From CALBZH01 sp964538515 (GTDB taxonomy: Bacteria; Desulfobacterota; Syntrophobacteria; Syntrophobacterales; Syntrophobacteraceae), in contig CAZIEW010000081.1 of the NCBI GenBank assembly GCA_964538515.1, positions 1 to 24,438 of the forward strand: 24,438 bases of DNA, written 5' to 3'. A model generated the notes under the pieces. It had not been told where the DNA came from. It made no database searches and saw only the letters and a list, made by a program, of their open reading frames with translations. Both the position numbers and the translations under genes were made by a program. This document shows positions 7,764 through 18,200 of this stretch, piece by piece; the stretch's first letter is position 1; the number at the start of each line of letters is the position of its first letter.

Positions 7764-8933
7764 TTGAGCACACATCTTCTGTTCTCTCTGGGATTGCTGC
7801 TGGCGTGCGGTTTGGGGCTGGCTCTGCTCGGCAGGAGGGGCGTACGGGCGGACACGAAGGACTCCCGTGCTGGAGAGCCGACTTCGTGGCCCATGGTGAG
7901 CGTGATCGTTCCGGCCACGGGGACGGATCCCGGCATGGCCGCGTCCTTGCGCTCAATCCTGAGCCAGCACTACCCGGCTTTCGAAGTGATCCTGGTCACG
8001 AGGGACCATGAAGACCCTGCTGCTTCGCTCATCCATGAGGTGATCGATGGATGCCCCTTTGCGCGGCACCTGTGCAGCGGGAGAGCCACTGCGTGCGGGC
8101 AGAAGAACTTCAATCTGCTGGCCGGGATCCGGGAAGTAAGCCCGGAAAGCGCGATCCTGGTGTTTTGCGACAGCGTTCGTGTGGCGCCGCCTGACTGGCT
8201 GCGGGCTATGGTGGAGCCCATTGCTCGAAACCGCGCGGTGCTCACCACGGGGTATCACCACATCATCCCGAAAGACCATGGGACTTCCACGATCGGACGG
8301 GCTCTCACCGTCACGGTGATGCATCTGTTCCAACGCATTCCGTGGGTTACTCAGCCTTGGGGGGGTGCGGTCGCGTTCGACAGAAGCGCCTTCATCACGT
8401 TGAGAATCCCGGAATTCTGGGCCGAACAGGTCGTCGACGACATATCCCTGGCACCGCTTCTCCGAAAGGCAGGCGTCAGAACGAAACTGGTGCCGGTCCC
8501 ATGGCTCGATACGCCGCTGGCCGCCGAGAGTGCTTCAGGGTGGAGTCGATGGCTTGCCCGGCAGATCTTTTATCTCAAGGTTTCGTTAGCCGGCAACTGG
8601 ATCGCGATTGGAGTTGTCCTCTACTTGCTGGCAGCCATGGTGGTCCTTGCGGCCGCACGGACTATTGCCGGCCTGCTGGGCTGGATTCCTGCCGGCGACG
8701 GTCTATTTGCACTCGGATTTCTGACCGCCCTCGGAATGCTTGGAGGGATCTTGCGATCTCTCCACCCCACTCCCGGCCCATGGAAGCCCTGGCTGGTGGC
8801 CGCCTACGCCGCCCCCTTGATCGGCGCCTGGTCCCATGCCAGGACCCTTTTCACACTGAAGATCGGCTGGCGGGGAGTGACCTACGAGGTCGACTGGAGC
8901 GGAAGGGTCACCAACATCGAAGAGCGCTCGTAG
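7764..8933 (+). CDS. membrane glycosyltransferase family 2 (GT21/ceramide glucosyltransferase-like)
   Basis: A 389-residue processive-type GT-A protein. One N-terminal membrane helix (about residues 4-23) is followed by a cytoplasmic catalytic domain beginning VSVIVPATG. The domain contains the FCDSV metal-binding Asp region, VDDISLAP as the catalytic Asp segment, and GWSRW, which fits the (Q/R)XXRW motif. Three hydrophobic segments follow at roughly residues 278-300, 312-330 and 343-360. This layout is shared by ceramide glucosyltransferase (GT21) and related lipid glucosyltransferases. It starts with TTG at 7764 behind AAGGAGG. It is a single rightward gene convergent with the megasynthase operon. 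A lipid acceptor fits the topology and the neighbouring lipid synthase, but the acceptor is inferred, and polysaccharide synthesis is the main alternative. Confidence 0.85.
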   Translation: MSTHLLFSLGLLLACGLGLALLGRRGVRADTKDSRAGEPTSWPMVSVIVPATGTDPGMAASLRSILSQHYPAFEVILVTRDHEDPAASLIHEVIDGCPFARHLCSGRATACGQKNFNLLAGIREVSPESAILVFCDSVRVAPPDWLRAMVEPIARNRAVLTTGYHHIIPKDHGTSTIGRALTVTVMHLFQRIPWVTQPWGGAVAFDRSAFITLRIPEFWAEQVVDDISLAPLLRKAGVRTKLVPVPWLDTPLAAESASGWSRWLARQIFYLKVSLAGNWIAIGVVLYLLAAMVVLAAARTIAGLLGWIPAGDGLFALGFLTALGMLGGILRSLHPTPGPWKPWLVAAYAAPLIGAWSHARTLFTLKIGWRGVTYEVDWSGRVTNIEERS

Positions 8934-8941
8934 GCAGAGGG

Positions 8942-8957
8942 CGAATCCTCAGATTCG
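8942..8957 (+). terminator. weak terminator-like hairpin after the GT2 gene
   Basis: CGAATC (8942-8947) and GATTCG (8952-8957) form a 6-bp stem with a CTCA loop, nine bases past the stop codon. No T run follows, so termination is only a possibility. Confidence 0.2.
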
Positions 8958-9049
8958 ATAAGATGCATCTTGTGTCACCATGCTCGGATCAGAGATGGCG
9001 GAGCCAGCAGACAGCATCCGGGACTGCTCCGTCCGTTTCTACCAGGCCT

Positions 9050-9403
9050 TCAGCGTTTTCGCGCCGTGATGGTGAGGCGCGTTCCCGTTCTGGTCGTCAC
9101 GACCCCCGAAATTTCCCTCTCATTGACCAGCTTGCCAACAAAACGATGGCCCGAGTGATGCGAGGCCTCCAGCACATCCCCTTCGATCGTGCCCGTGAAA
9201 TGATAAATCCACACCTCACGCAACGGTTGCCTGACAAACAACACCCCCCGAACAGTCTGGCCGGTCTGCTCCACTTCCGCAACCGCCTCAGCGAGCAGGT
9301 ATCGTGATTCCCAAATCTCGGAGGCCGCAGCATCTCTGATCTGGGATTGGAGCAAACAGCAGGCCAGCACCACAAAAACAAGGCAAATCCGCTCACGCTT
9401 CAC
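9050..9403 (-). CDS. small exported protein of unknown function
   Basis: This 117-residue protein starts with GTG, preceded by AAAGGA at a suitable distance. The N-terminus is a classic signal peptide: basic MKRER, a hydrophobic core to about residue 19, then a DAAAS segment suited to signal peptidase I near residue 27. An LACC sequence in the core is a weak alternative lipobox. The mature part of about 90 residues is beta-rich in appearance (alternating hydrophobic and polar residues, Gly/Thr turns) and ends in a basic ITARKR tail. I do not recognise a family. It lies 67 bp after the B12-radical SAM gene on the same strand and is probably the last gene of the megasynthase operon, so a periplasmic role linked to the lipid product is possible. 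Confidence 0.65.
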   Translation of the reverse strand: MKRERICLVFVVLACCLLQSQIRDAAASEIWESRYLLAEAVAEVEQTGQTVRGVLFVRQPLREVWIYHFTGTIEGDVLEASHHSGHRFVGKLVNEREISGVVTTRTGTRLTITARKR

Positions 9404-9470
9404 CAGAGCATCCTTTCTTCAAACGAAGAACCGCAGTGTTTCACTCCTTTGAGCCAGCGGAGCAACCGGA

Positions 9471-10994
9471 CTACTGTCTCTGGCGCCTGAGACACTCACG
9501 GATTCTTGCCGCGATTTCCGTGGGCTGCGAGGACCGATGCAATCCAAGCTTAATCAGGAGGAAATTGACTCCCGAGGTATGCCGCCAATAGGGTTTGGGG
9601 ATGCGCAGCAATTTGCCCACTCGTGTCAGCACCTTCGTCAACGGCAGCAAGCGCTCGATCGTGCCCAGCACCACCTCGGGATGAGTCGCGGTGAGCTGAG
9701 TGAGCGCCCCAAGGGTTTCATCCAAGTCCAACTGTGGGGATACGTACCACAGTTGCTCCAGAGGATTGCTCCCCCGATGGATCAATCCCTCCTCCGACGC
9801 AAGCTTCCAGAGCTTTGTTCCAGGATAGAGGCGAACACCCAGGAAAAAATGGGCGATGTGATAAGGCCCCCTTCGCCCTCCCGTCAGGTACCGTGTGACG
9901 AAATCCAGGGTTTCATGAACCGTGTCCCGGTTTTCCCCGGGTCCGCCAAGGAGAAAATACCAAAAGACCGTGAAGGGTGACCGGTTGATGGCTTCGGTGG
10001 CGTGGATCAAGACATCCTTGTCGAACCCCTTCTGGTAGCGACTCAGCATCGCATCCGCCGCCGACTCGGGGCTCATCATGAAGGAGCGAAATCCCGCCCG
10101 CCACATCAGATCCAAGATTCCCTGATCCAGGTGACGAGGACTCACCCCCATGGCCGTCAGGTTCGCCCTCCACGGTCGTCGAATGAGCCCCTCGAGGAGC
10201 GCCACGCAGTGCGCCACGGGGGCATTGAAGACGGAATCCACGAATTCGAACGTATCCGGTTTGAACCGATGGTAAGCTTCCTCCATTTCCTCGATCACGT
10301 CGTCGGGGGCTCGCAACTTCAGAGTCTGCCCCTCCAGGATCTGATTGTACGTGCAATAGATGCAGCGTTGCGGACACCCTCGCTTGGTTTGAATGGGGTA
10401 ACTGCCGCCTATCTTGCGGTAGGGCTCCAGGTCGATCCAGCGCGAAGCTCCCGAGTCGCCGAAGGAGGAGCCCGTCATCCGAGGCGGCGTCAAATGAAAC
10501 CTTTCTCTCGCGATCCAGCCGACGCCGGGAATCTCATCCATGGTTCCTCGCGGCCCGCCATTTTCCAAGGCCTTCAAGAGGGCGACAAAACTGGTCTCCC
10601 CTTCGGATACGACAATGTAGTCCGCCTTGAGCAGCCGCAGAACCTCCTCGGGACAAAGACTCGCCCCGGACCCGCCCAGCACGATGACCCCTTGGGAGTT
10701 TTCTCTAACATACCGAACAAGCTGGGCCACCTCCGGCAGGTAGGAGACCGGGTGGAGCAGATTGCAGTTGTCGAGGTTGCGTATGGAAAACCCAATGACG
10801 TCCGGGACAAAGCGCTTCAATTCAGCCTGAAGGGCCCCCCGGGTGTCGTGCTTGAAACAGAGGTCCAATGCGCGGACGTCGTGCCCTGCTTCTTGGGCCG
10901 CCTTGGCGACGTAGAACATTCCGACGGGCGGCGCCGCCAGGATGTCACCCTTGAGATTGCTGTTCACGAGCAGAACGCGCAGAGGCTCCTCCAT
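9471..10994 (-). CDS. B12-binding domain radical SAM protein (class B type)
   Basis: 507 residues. Residues 1-145 form a cobalamin-binding Rossmann-like domain with PPVGMFYVAKAA near the start, VLGGSGASLCPEE at about 105-117 and VSEGE after it. The base-off histidine motif DXHXXG is absent, as is usual in radical SAM members. The radical SAM core follows with CPQRCIYC (Cys207, Cys211, Cys214). A C-terminal extension of about 130 residues is family-specific. Enzymes of this class methylate unactivated carbons or phosphorus, or rearrange rings; known lipid examples are the hopanoid methylases HpnP and HpnR. The gene follows the GNAT-like acyltransferase by 14 bases and is therefore very likely in the megasynthase operon. 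Tailoring of the acyl chain is a reasonable inference, but the substrate is unknown. Confidence 0.9.
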   Translation of the reverse strand: MEEPLRVLLVNSNLKGDILAAPPVGMFYVAKAAQEAGHDVRALDLCFKHDTRGALQAELKRFVPDVIGFSIRNLDNCNLLHPVSYLPEVAQLVRYVRENSQGVIVLGGSGASLCPEEVLRLLKADYIVVSEGETSFVALLKALENGGPRGTMDEIPGVGWIARERFHLTPPRMTGSSFGDSGASRWIDLEPYRKIGGSYPIQTKRGCPQRCIYCTYNQILEGQTLKLRAPDDVIEEMEEAYHRFKPDTFEFVDSVFNAPVAHCVALLEGLIRRPWRANLTAMGVSPRHLDQGILDLMWRAGFRSFMMSPESAADAMLSRYQKGFDKDVLIHATEAINRSPFTVFWYFLLGGPGENRDTVHETLDFVTRYLTGGRRGPYHIAHFFLGVRLYPGTKLWKLASEEGLIHRGSNPLEQLWYVSPQLDLDETLGALTQLTATHPEVVLGTIERLLPLTKVLTRVGKLLRIPKPYWRHTSGVNFLLIKLGLHRSSQPTEIAARIRECLRRQRQ

Positions 10995-11008
10995 GGATTA
11001 CCGCCGGA

Positions 11009-12130
11009 TCAAAGCTCCTTCCGATAGATCCGGTAACGTTTGTAAGGCTGTCCGCCCCCTTCTTCATAGAGCAGGTTGATGGCGTCGTTATCCTCCAGAT
11101 TCCAGCCAAGCTCCAGAGTGCGAAACTGCTTTTTCGCGTGCAAAACCCGCATCAGATGATCGAAGATCACGAAGGGGGCGCCCATCTGGCGGTAGGCCGG
11201 TTTTACGCCAAGCATCAGCCCACGCATGCCGGTCACCTCGGCCCAGTGAAGGTGCTTCCTGATCAGGGCCAGCAAGCCCCCCGTGCCGTTGAATCGTTTC
11301 AGGAGAGGGTTGATGTCGGGCAGAATCAGGCAGACGCCGATGGCGTCCTCCCCGTCATAAAGGAAGAAGCCCAGGTCCGGGTCGAAGATATAAGCCATCT
11401 CCCGAGCAGACACTTCGAGCTCGTCATCCGTCATGGGCACGAAGCCCCAGTTCTCCGCCCAGCACTCCATGTAGATGCGATTCATCAACCGCACTTCCGC
11501 CCCAAAGCGCTTGGGGTCCATTCGGCGGATGGTCATGTCTCCCTTCTGGGAGAGTTTTTGGGCCATGTCGCGCACCCAGGCGGGCGGCTCGTAATCGCGG
11601 GTGAACCGATAGGCGAGGAGATCCTTCTCCTTCCGGAAGCCGCAGAAGTGGGCCAATTCCATGTAGTAGGCCGGGTTGTACGGCATCATGAGACTGGGAG
11701 GGGAGTCGAAGCCTTGGACGAGCAACCCGACCTCATAATTGGTGGAAGGATTGAGCGGCCCCCTCAAGAAGCTCATGCCTTTGGATCGCGCCCAGTCTTC
11801 CGCCGCCCGAAAAAGCGCCGCAGCCACTTCCGGATCGCGGGTGCATTCGAAGAATCCCCACACCCCCATCCTTTCTCCGTGGAACCGGTTGTAGTTTCCG
11901 TCCACAATGGCCGCAATGCGGCCCACCGGCTCCGAGCCACGCGTCGCCAGGAACAGCTCCCGCTCGGAGCATTTCCAGAAGGGGTGCTTCCCCGGGGTGA
12001 GCAGGGCAGCAAGGGAGGATTTGATGGGGGGAGTCCAGTTCGGATCGCCTCGATAAATGCTCCAGGGCAGATCGATGAATGCTTTGAGATCCGCTCGTCG
12101 AGTGACGGGCCTCACCTCCAGACGGCTCAT
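11009..12130 (-). CDS. GNAT-fold acyltransferase of the YghO / bacterial ceramide synthase-like family
   Basis: About 373 residues. The N-terminal segment with FIDLPW, YRGDPNW and a PFW pair, then GPLNPSTNYE and GFDSPP, matches my memory of the YghO-like GNAT proteins that are linked to bacterial sphingolipid clusters and include a bacterial ceramide synthase. The C-terminal half has a GNAT core: LGVKPAYRQMGAP (about residues 306-318) as the acyl-CoA pyrophosphate loop, and a final NDAINLLYEEGG segment like GNAT motif B. The ATG at 12130 has GAGGA seven bases upstream; the longer form from 12181 adds 17 implausible residues. It lies 169 bp after the megasynthase stop on the same strand. As the synthase lacks a thioesterase, this protein could take the finished acyl chain and form an amide. 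That role is inferred; the GNAT relation is more secure than the subfamily. Confidence 0.75.
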   Translation of the reverse strand: MSRLEVRPVTRRADLKAFIDLPWSIYRGDPNWTPPIKSSLAALLTPGKHPFWKCSERELFLATRGSEPVGRIAAIVDGNYNRFHGERMGVWGFFECTRDPEVAAALFRAAEDWARSKGMSFLRGPLNPSTNYEVGLLVQGFDSPPSLMMPYNPAYYMELAHFCGFRKEKDLLAYRFTRDYEPPAWVRDMAQKLSQKGDMTIRRMDPKRFGAEVRLMNRIYMECWAENWGFVPMTDDELEVSAREMAYIFDPDLGFFLYDGEDAIGVCLILPDINPLLKRFNGTGGLLALIRKHLHWAEVTGMRGLMLGVKPAYRQMGAPFVIFDHLMRVLHAKKQFRTLELGWNLEDNDAINLLYEEGGGQPYKRYRIYRKEL

Positions 12131-12299
12131 ACGCTTCCTCTGCCCTCCTGGGACATTGCGGCTGCAGGAGGCGACTGGCAACAGACAGGCATCCTGCAGC
12201 CCATGGCGATAGCCCCGCTCTGGATGACGCCCGGTGGGGTTCGGTTTTCGATTGTCGGGCTGTTCCGTGTTTGCGCACGGGCCGTTTCAGGGAGGGGCC

Positions 12300-15200
12300 T
12301 CATTCGGAAAACCAGCTCATTTTCAAACCGCGCAGGACCATGACGACACTCCCCTTCGCGTCCGTGGCCCTGGCGCTCCAAACGACCCCCGTCGAATTCT
12401 CTTCACCCAGGCGAGCCTCCAGCAGGAGCATCTCACCCGGCTTGCAGTCTCGGGCAAAGCGCAGCTCATCCAAGCCTGCAGGGATCAGGTGCCTCCTGTC
12501 CTCCTCGTCCCGCATGGGGACATAGAACGTGACCAGATGCAGGAGCGCCTCGCACAGGTAGTTGGGGTACTGATAGCGGGCGGCGGAAATTCCAGCAAAA
12601 TCAACCGACTCCGGATAGCGCATGCGGCCTCTGATGACACCGGGGCCGCTTCCGTCGACCGTCTCGATGACTCGGTAGCGCTCCTGCATGGCTGTCCGCT
12701 TGTCATACCATTCCTGGACCTCGGCCTGATCCATGGAGCGGGAATCGAGCTCCTCCGCCGCGACCGGCGGCATCACCGGGCTTGCGTCAAGAGCGCCATC
12801 CAGTCCCAGCAGCACCTGCCCCTGATAATTCACGGTCCACGAATCCAGCCGTCTTCCCGAAGGCGACAGGTCCGGGCTCGCGAGCGAGACGTCGCAGACA
12901 GCCGCGGCGCCGTCGATTCTCCGCTTCCTGCAGCGAAGCCGCGACTCCCGGAGAATCCCCGGAGGACAGTCGAGAATGTTCTGAAAGCCCACATTCCGGA
13001 TCCCCACCACGCGAAGGTACGGCGTAAGAAGCCGAGCGGCCTCCATCATCGCCTCGACGGCCATGGTTCCGGAAACCAGCGGATGCTTGAGGAACTTGAA
13101 GGGCCGATGATCCTCAATCCAGAGGTCATGCTCCCGATCGAAAATCCTGAGCGCCTCCAGCTCTCCCCTGCGTAGATCCAGTCGATTGATCCGGTCGATC
13201 ATGGGAAAGCAGCGGTGCTCCCAAGCCACCGAGCCATGATGGGGCAAGCCTGGCGAAGACTCCACTCCTTCAGGAGCAATCAAGGTCTGCGTGACGGACG
13301 GCACAACGCGGCCGAACATCACCCACGCCCGAGGAGTCGGCGCACCGAGCAGCTCGCACATAACGAGCTCGGTCAGCTCATCCACATGGACGTAGGCGGA
13401 TTCGATGCCCTTGAGCTTCATCAGCTCGCGCACCTCGGGATCATCGGCCATCCCCGCGCCTTCGATGGGCGGCAGCATGAAGGCCGTCGCCTTGATCGAA
13501 TCGCCGGACCGAGCCAAATTGCGGATGAGGGCGGACATGGCCCGGTTGGCGCCACAATAACTGATCTGGCCCAGATTGCCCTGGATGCAGGCAATGGAGG
13601 AGAGGGCGATAAAAAACCGAAGGCCATGACTACGGGCAGCTCGGTAAGCGTGCCAGGCCCCCAGGAATTTGACTTGCATCACCGCATCGAAATCTTCCGG
13701 CGTGCTGAACGGAAGAAACGCGTCTTTCACGACCGCGGCCCCGTGGATAATCCCGTCGATTCTTCCGAACCGCTCAAGCACTTGGCGCACGGCCCGAGTG
13801 ACTGCGTCGGGATCCGAAACGTCGCACGGCAGGTAGAGGACTTCCATGCCCAGTCGAGTCAATTCGGCAAGGTTCGCAGCCGGCTCCCGCCCGGATGCCT
13901 CAGCCTCATCCAATCTCGTTCTGCCGAGGATGGCCAGTCGAGGCCTGAATAGGGCCAGCGCGCGCGCCAAGTGATACGTGACGCCCCGGCCGCCGCCCGT
14001 CACGAGGACCACGTCGCCCGCAGCCAGCGGCGGGCTCACGGTTTCCCTGAGAGGAAGCGGATTGACGACGGATTTCAGGGTGTAAGGCTTTCCTTCCCGG
14101 AAGATCATTTGCACGAGAGCAATCCCCGGGTCGAATGCCGTCATGAAGACCGTCTCAAGAGGGGCTCCGGCATCGACGGCCCCGCTCCGGAACAGCACCG
14201 CCGGATACTCCTGGGCTCCAGCCAGGAGCATCCCCAAAACCCCTTCGGCGGCGACCGCTTCCGGTCCGGTTTGATCCCCGCCCTGGTGCAGAAGCACGCA
14301 AAAGGTTTTCTCCGGGGATGCCATGAAGCTCTTCATGGATCGAAACCAGCCGGAGAGAAATCCCGCAATCGATTCGCAGCCGCCGAGGGATGCGGACGAC
14401 CCGTCGTCCAGTGTCAGCACCAGACCCGCCAGGTGAGCCATCCGGCCGAGCGCTTCGGCGCAAGCCTCCGCAGCGGCGGCGGTTCGCAGATCATAACGCT
14501 CGCCGCGTCCCGAGCCTAGGCAGCCGATGACGCGCGGGATCGCCTTCAGACGATGACGAACAAACTCCACAAGGTTGACCGTCAGGGGCGATTCGGGCTG
14601 CGCAGAAAGGATCGCAACCGTCTTCCCGTGAAGCGTCGGAAGCGGCTGCCCGCCGGGACACTCGAACGGGACCTCCCGGAAGGTAAACCGGCGGATTAGC
14701 GGAAGGTCTGGCGGTGCCTCTTCGGCCGGCCTGCCGGGCGGGGGCTCAGGCGCAACCGGCGGCTTGGGTGCCGTGACGGGCCGTTCCTCGATCGCCGTCT
14801 GGTCGGTCCGCGCGATGAGCTCGCCAATGCGGTCCGCCACTTCACGAACCGTTCGGACTCCGATGAAATCCGGAAGGTTGATGGTGATGCCGAAATGGCG
14901 CTCGGCCGCATCCATGATGACCGGAAAGCGGCTGGAACGGATGGCCAAGTCCTTGCGCAGATCCATGTCGGGCTCGATCTCGTCACGATCGTACCCGGTC
15001 GCATCCATGATGATTTGGATGACCTCTTCGATGCGACCGGCCCCCGGCACGGTATCAGCCTTCCTGCGCAGGGCACCCTCCCCTTTGATTCCCTCCTCGA
15101 GAGGGGTTGCGGGGGTGTCGTCTTGCCCGGCATGACTTCCTCGACGGAACACTGGCGCAGCGCGGCACAAGTCATCATCCGTCTTCCCCCCTTGAGGGGG

Positions 15201-18200
15201 GAAGGGGGGTGTTGCTCCATCCAAGAACGTCTTCCCTGCGCCAGTCTCCACACCCCCCTGCCCCCCCTGAAGGCGGGAATGAATGCGTGCGCCGCTCTGT
15301 CCCAGCGAGGCATCCTTCGGCTGCTCCAGGGGCTTGCCGAGGGCTTCCGGAGCCTTCGGGCGTTGGACCGGCTCCGGGGGAGCTTCTACAGGATCCTTGA
15401 CCGCCGCGACCGGCACACCCGCTGCATCCGGCAAAGCCCGATCGCGCGCCTCCAGCAGATCGTCCAGCTCCTCGACAGTCAACTCCTCGCCGCTTTCACG
15501 CCGAAGCGTTTCCAGGATGCGAGGCTTCAAAATCTTTCCGAAGGATTCCAGAAGGAAAGCATTGATTTCCTGCTGCACGACGGCATCCAAGAGCGCGCGG
15601 CGAGCCCCTTCCGGCTGATGCACCGAACGCTCGACAGCCCTGGCGGCGTCCGAGCCCGCCCCCAGCAGCTCGGGCGTCCGATCGCTCCTGAGGTGTCCGC
15701 GAGCATAGAGGCTGGCGGCGGCAGCGGCCATGGTCCCGGCTTCATCCTCCGGTGAGCACGTGGGCAGACAGCAGGCAGCGGGGAGGGTGTCCGTGATCAT
15801 GTTGCACAGGATCTCTCGGGGACCGACCTCCACGAACAGCCGCACCCCGAAACGGTCCCACAGGGTGGTCACGTTCTGCATCCAGTGAACCGGACACTCC
15901 AGGTGGGCCATGAGAATTTCGCGAATCCGCCGCGGATCCTCGGGAAACGGCTCCATGGTGGTGTTGGAAACCACCGGGACCTCCGGGGGGTGGAATGCGA
16001 CTCCGTCCACGAACGCCTGCATTTCATCGCGGATAACATGCATGCGGGGCGAGTGAAACGCCATGCTGACGTTGAGCCGAGTCGTCCGGTAACCGTCCCG
16101 TTTGAGCTCCTCGCTCAGGGCGAGCACGTCTTCCGTACCGCCCCCCAACACGACCTGGCGCGGCGAATTGAAGTTCGTGAAATGGATGTTCTCGCGCCCT
16201 GCGAGCTTCTCTCGAAGGACTGGGAGGGGGGTGTCCACGGCGATCATGATGCCCGGGTCCTGACTGATCCGCCCCGCTTTTTCCATGCACTCGGCGCGCT
16301 TGGTGACAATGCGGAAGCCATCGTCCCAGGTAAAGACCCCGGCCAAGGCGAGCGCCACGAGCTCTCCCAGACTGTGCCCCGCCATGGCCACGGGACGCAC
16401 TCCCGATGCCATCAAATGCCGGGCCATGGCGTATTCGAGCGCATAGAGAGCGGGCTGCTGCCACAGGGTGTTTTTGAGATCCTCCTCGGAGCCACGAAAG
16501 AGAACGTCAACGAGCTCGAAATCGGCGAGGCCCGCCATGCGGTCCACCCAGGTGCGAAGGGTGGGAGAGGTCCGGTAGAGCGCCGCGCCCATCCCGGCAT
16601 ACTGGCTTCCCTGGCCGGCGAAAACGAGGGCCAGCGGCGGCGCCGGATCTGTTTCCGGAGCGACATGGACTCCCTTGCGCGCCAGGACTCGTGTCGCCTT
16701 CTCAGAAAGCACGTCAGCCTGCTGTGCCAGATCCAGCCCGGCGATGTGGGCTCTCGCCTCATCCAGCGTTTCGGCCACGACGCCAAGGCGGAGCCACTGA
16801 TCGTTATGGTATATCCTGAAGGGAAAGAATCCATTGGGAGGCGGCGAGCCTACATCCTCCGGAAGCACTTCATCGTGGGCCCCCGCCGTTGGCGACGGGA
16901 AAGCGAGCCGGGCTGGCGAAGTCCCGTTCCGGGAGCCCTCGAGCTGGATCACGTAGTTGGATCCCCCGAAGCCGAAGGCGTTGACCATGGTCCGTCGGAT
17001 TCCGTCAGGGGGCAGCGGCCATTCCAAAGGCTGTCCGGGAACGTGAAAGCCCAACCGCCCCAAATTGATGGCCGGGTCGGGATTCCGGTAGTTCAGTGTC
17101 GGAGGGAAGATGCCCGCTTTCATGGCCATGATGCCGTGAATGAGGCTGTTCAGGCCGGAAGCCCCCAGGGTGTGGCCGATCTGGGACTTGAAGGAGGTGA
17201 GGACCGTGCCTCGTTTCGAGGGGAACAGAGATCCGAGGGCTCTCGCCTCCTCGATGTCTCCCTGGACGGTGCTGGTCGCATGGCATTCCACCAGATCCAC
17301 CCGCTCGGGGCCATAACCCGCGTCCCGAAACGATCCGCGCATGGCGATGCACTGGGTCTCAGCAAGCGATTCCACGAGACCCTGATGGCTGTTGCTCGCC
17401 CCGACACCGCTGATGATTGCGTGGACTTCGGCCCCGCGTCCTTCGGCCAGGGATTCCCTCTCGATCACCAGCATGGCCCCGCCCTCTCCCAAGACCATGC
17501 CGTCGCGAGTGGCGTCGAAGGGCCGGCTGCTCTCAGCGGCCGGGCGCTCGATTCCGGAATGCCCGGCAAGAGCTTTCAACGCTGAAAACTCGAGAAAGTG
17601 ACTCGGATGGAGACGCTCCTCGCCGCCGCCGACGATGGCAGCGTCCAGAACACCCGTTCGGATCATCTGAATGGCGCTGAACAGGGCGACCAGCCCGCTG
17701 GCGCAAGCGGCGGTCACCGCGTGCCCCGGGCCCTGAAAGCCGTAGCGGTTGCAGATGAACCCAACCGCTGCGCAGTTCAGGCGTCCCAGGAGCGTCGTGT
17801 CGTCCACCAGGAGCCTCCCGCTCCGAATCTGCCGCTCGGCCGCCCGCTGCAGCTCCGGCGTCATGGGAACGACGCCCCTCAGGGATCGGATGAGGTCCCG
17901 GGCGTGCACGTCGACGAGGAGGTCCAGCGCCGTGGCTGCGGTCTCCCCGGAATTCTGGCTGACGATCACCCCGATCCGCTCCCGCGGAATACCGGAATCC
18001 AGAATACCGGAATCCCGGATCGCCTGCTCGGCCAGCCACAGGGTGAGCTTGGTGGAGTCCGCCATCGTGCGGAAGTCCTGGGGGGCAATGTCCAGGTCCT
18101 TCCGATCCAAGGCGAAATCCATGAAAGCACCCACCTTGCAGTAGGTCTTCCCAAACGCCCTGGGGTCCGGATCGTAATAGACGGCATGATCCCAGCGCGA

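Noticed and set aside
7478..8011. A 177-codon plus-strand open frame overlapping the GT2 start
   Set aside because: It runs out of frame through the GT2 N-terminus; the GT2 frame has a strong ribosome site, a membrane helix and catalytic motifs.
11138..12343. A 401-codon plus-strand open frame opposite the GNAT-like gene
   Set aside because: Antisense shadow; the minus-strand protein has clear GNAT features.
15074..15277. Hairpin cluster as a CRISPR array
   Set aside because: Units differ in sequence and orientation, spacers are irregular, and the whole stretch is coding linker.
15885..17585. A 566-codon plus-strand open frame opposite the megasynthase
   Set aside because: It lies wholly antisense to the KS/AT region with intact catalytic motifs. 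Long antisense frames are common in GC-rich genes, and this one shows no domain.
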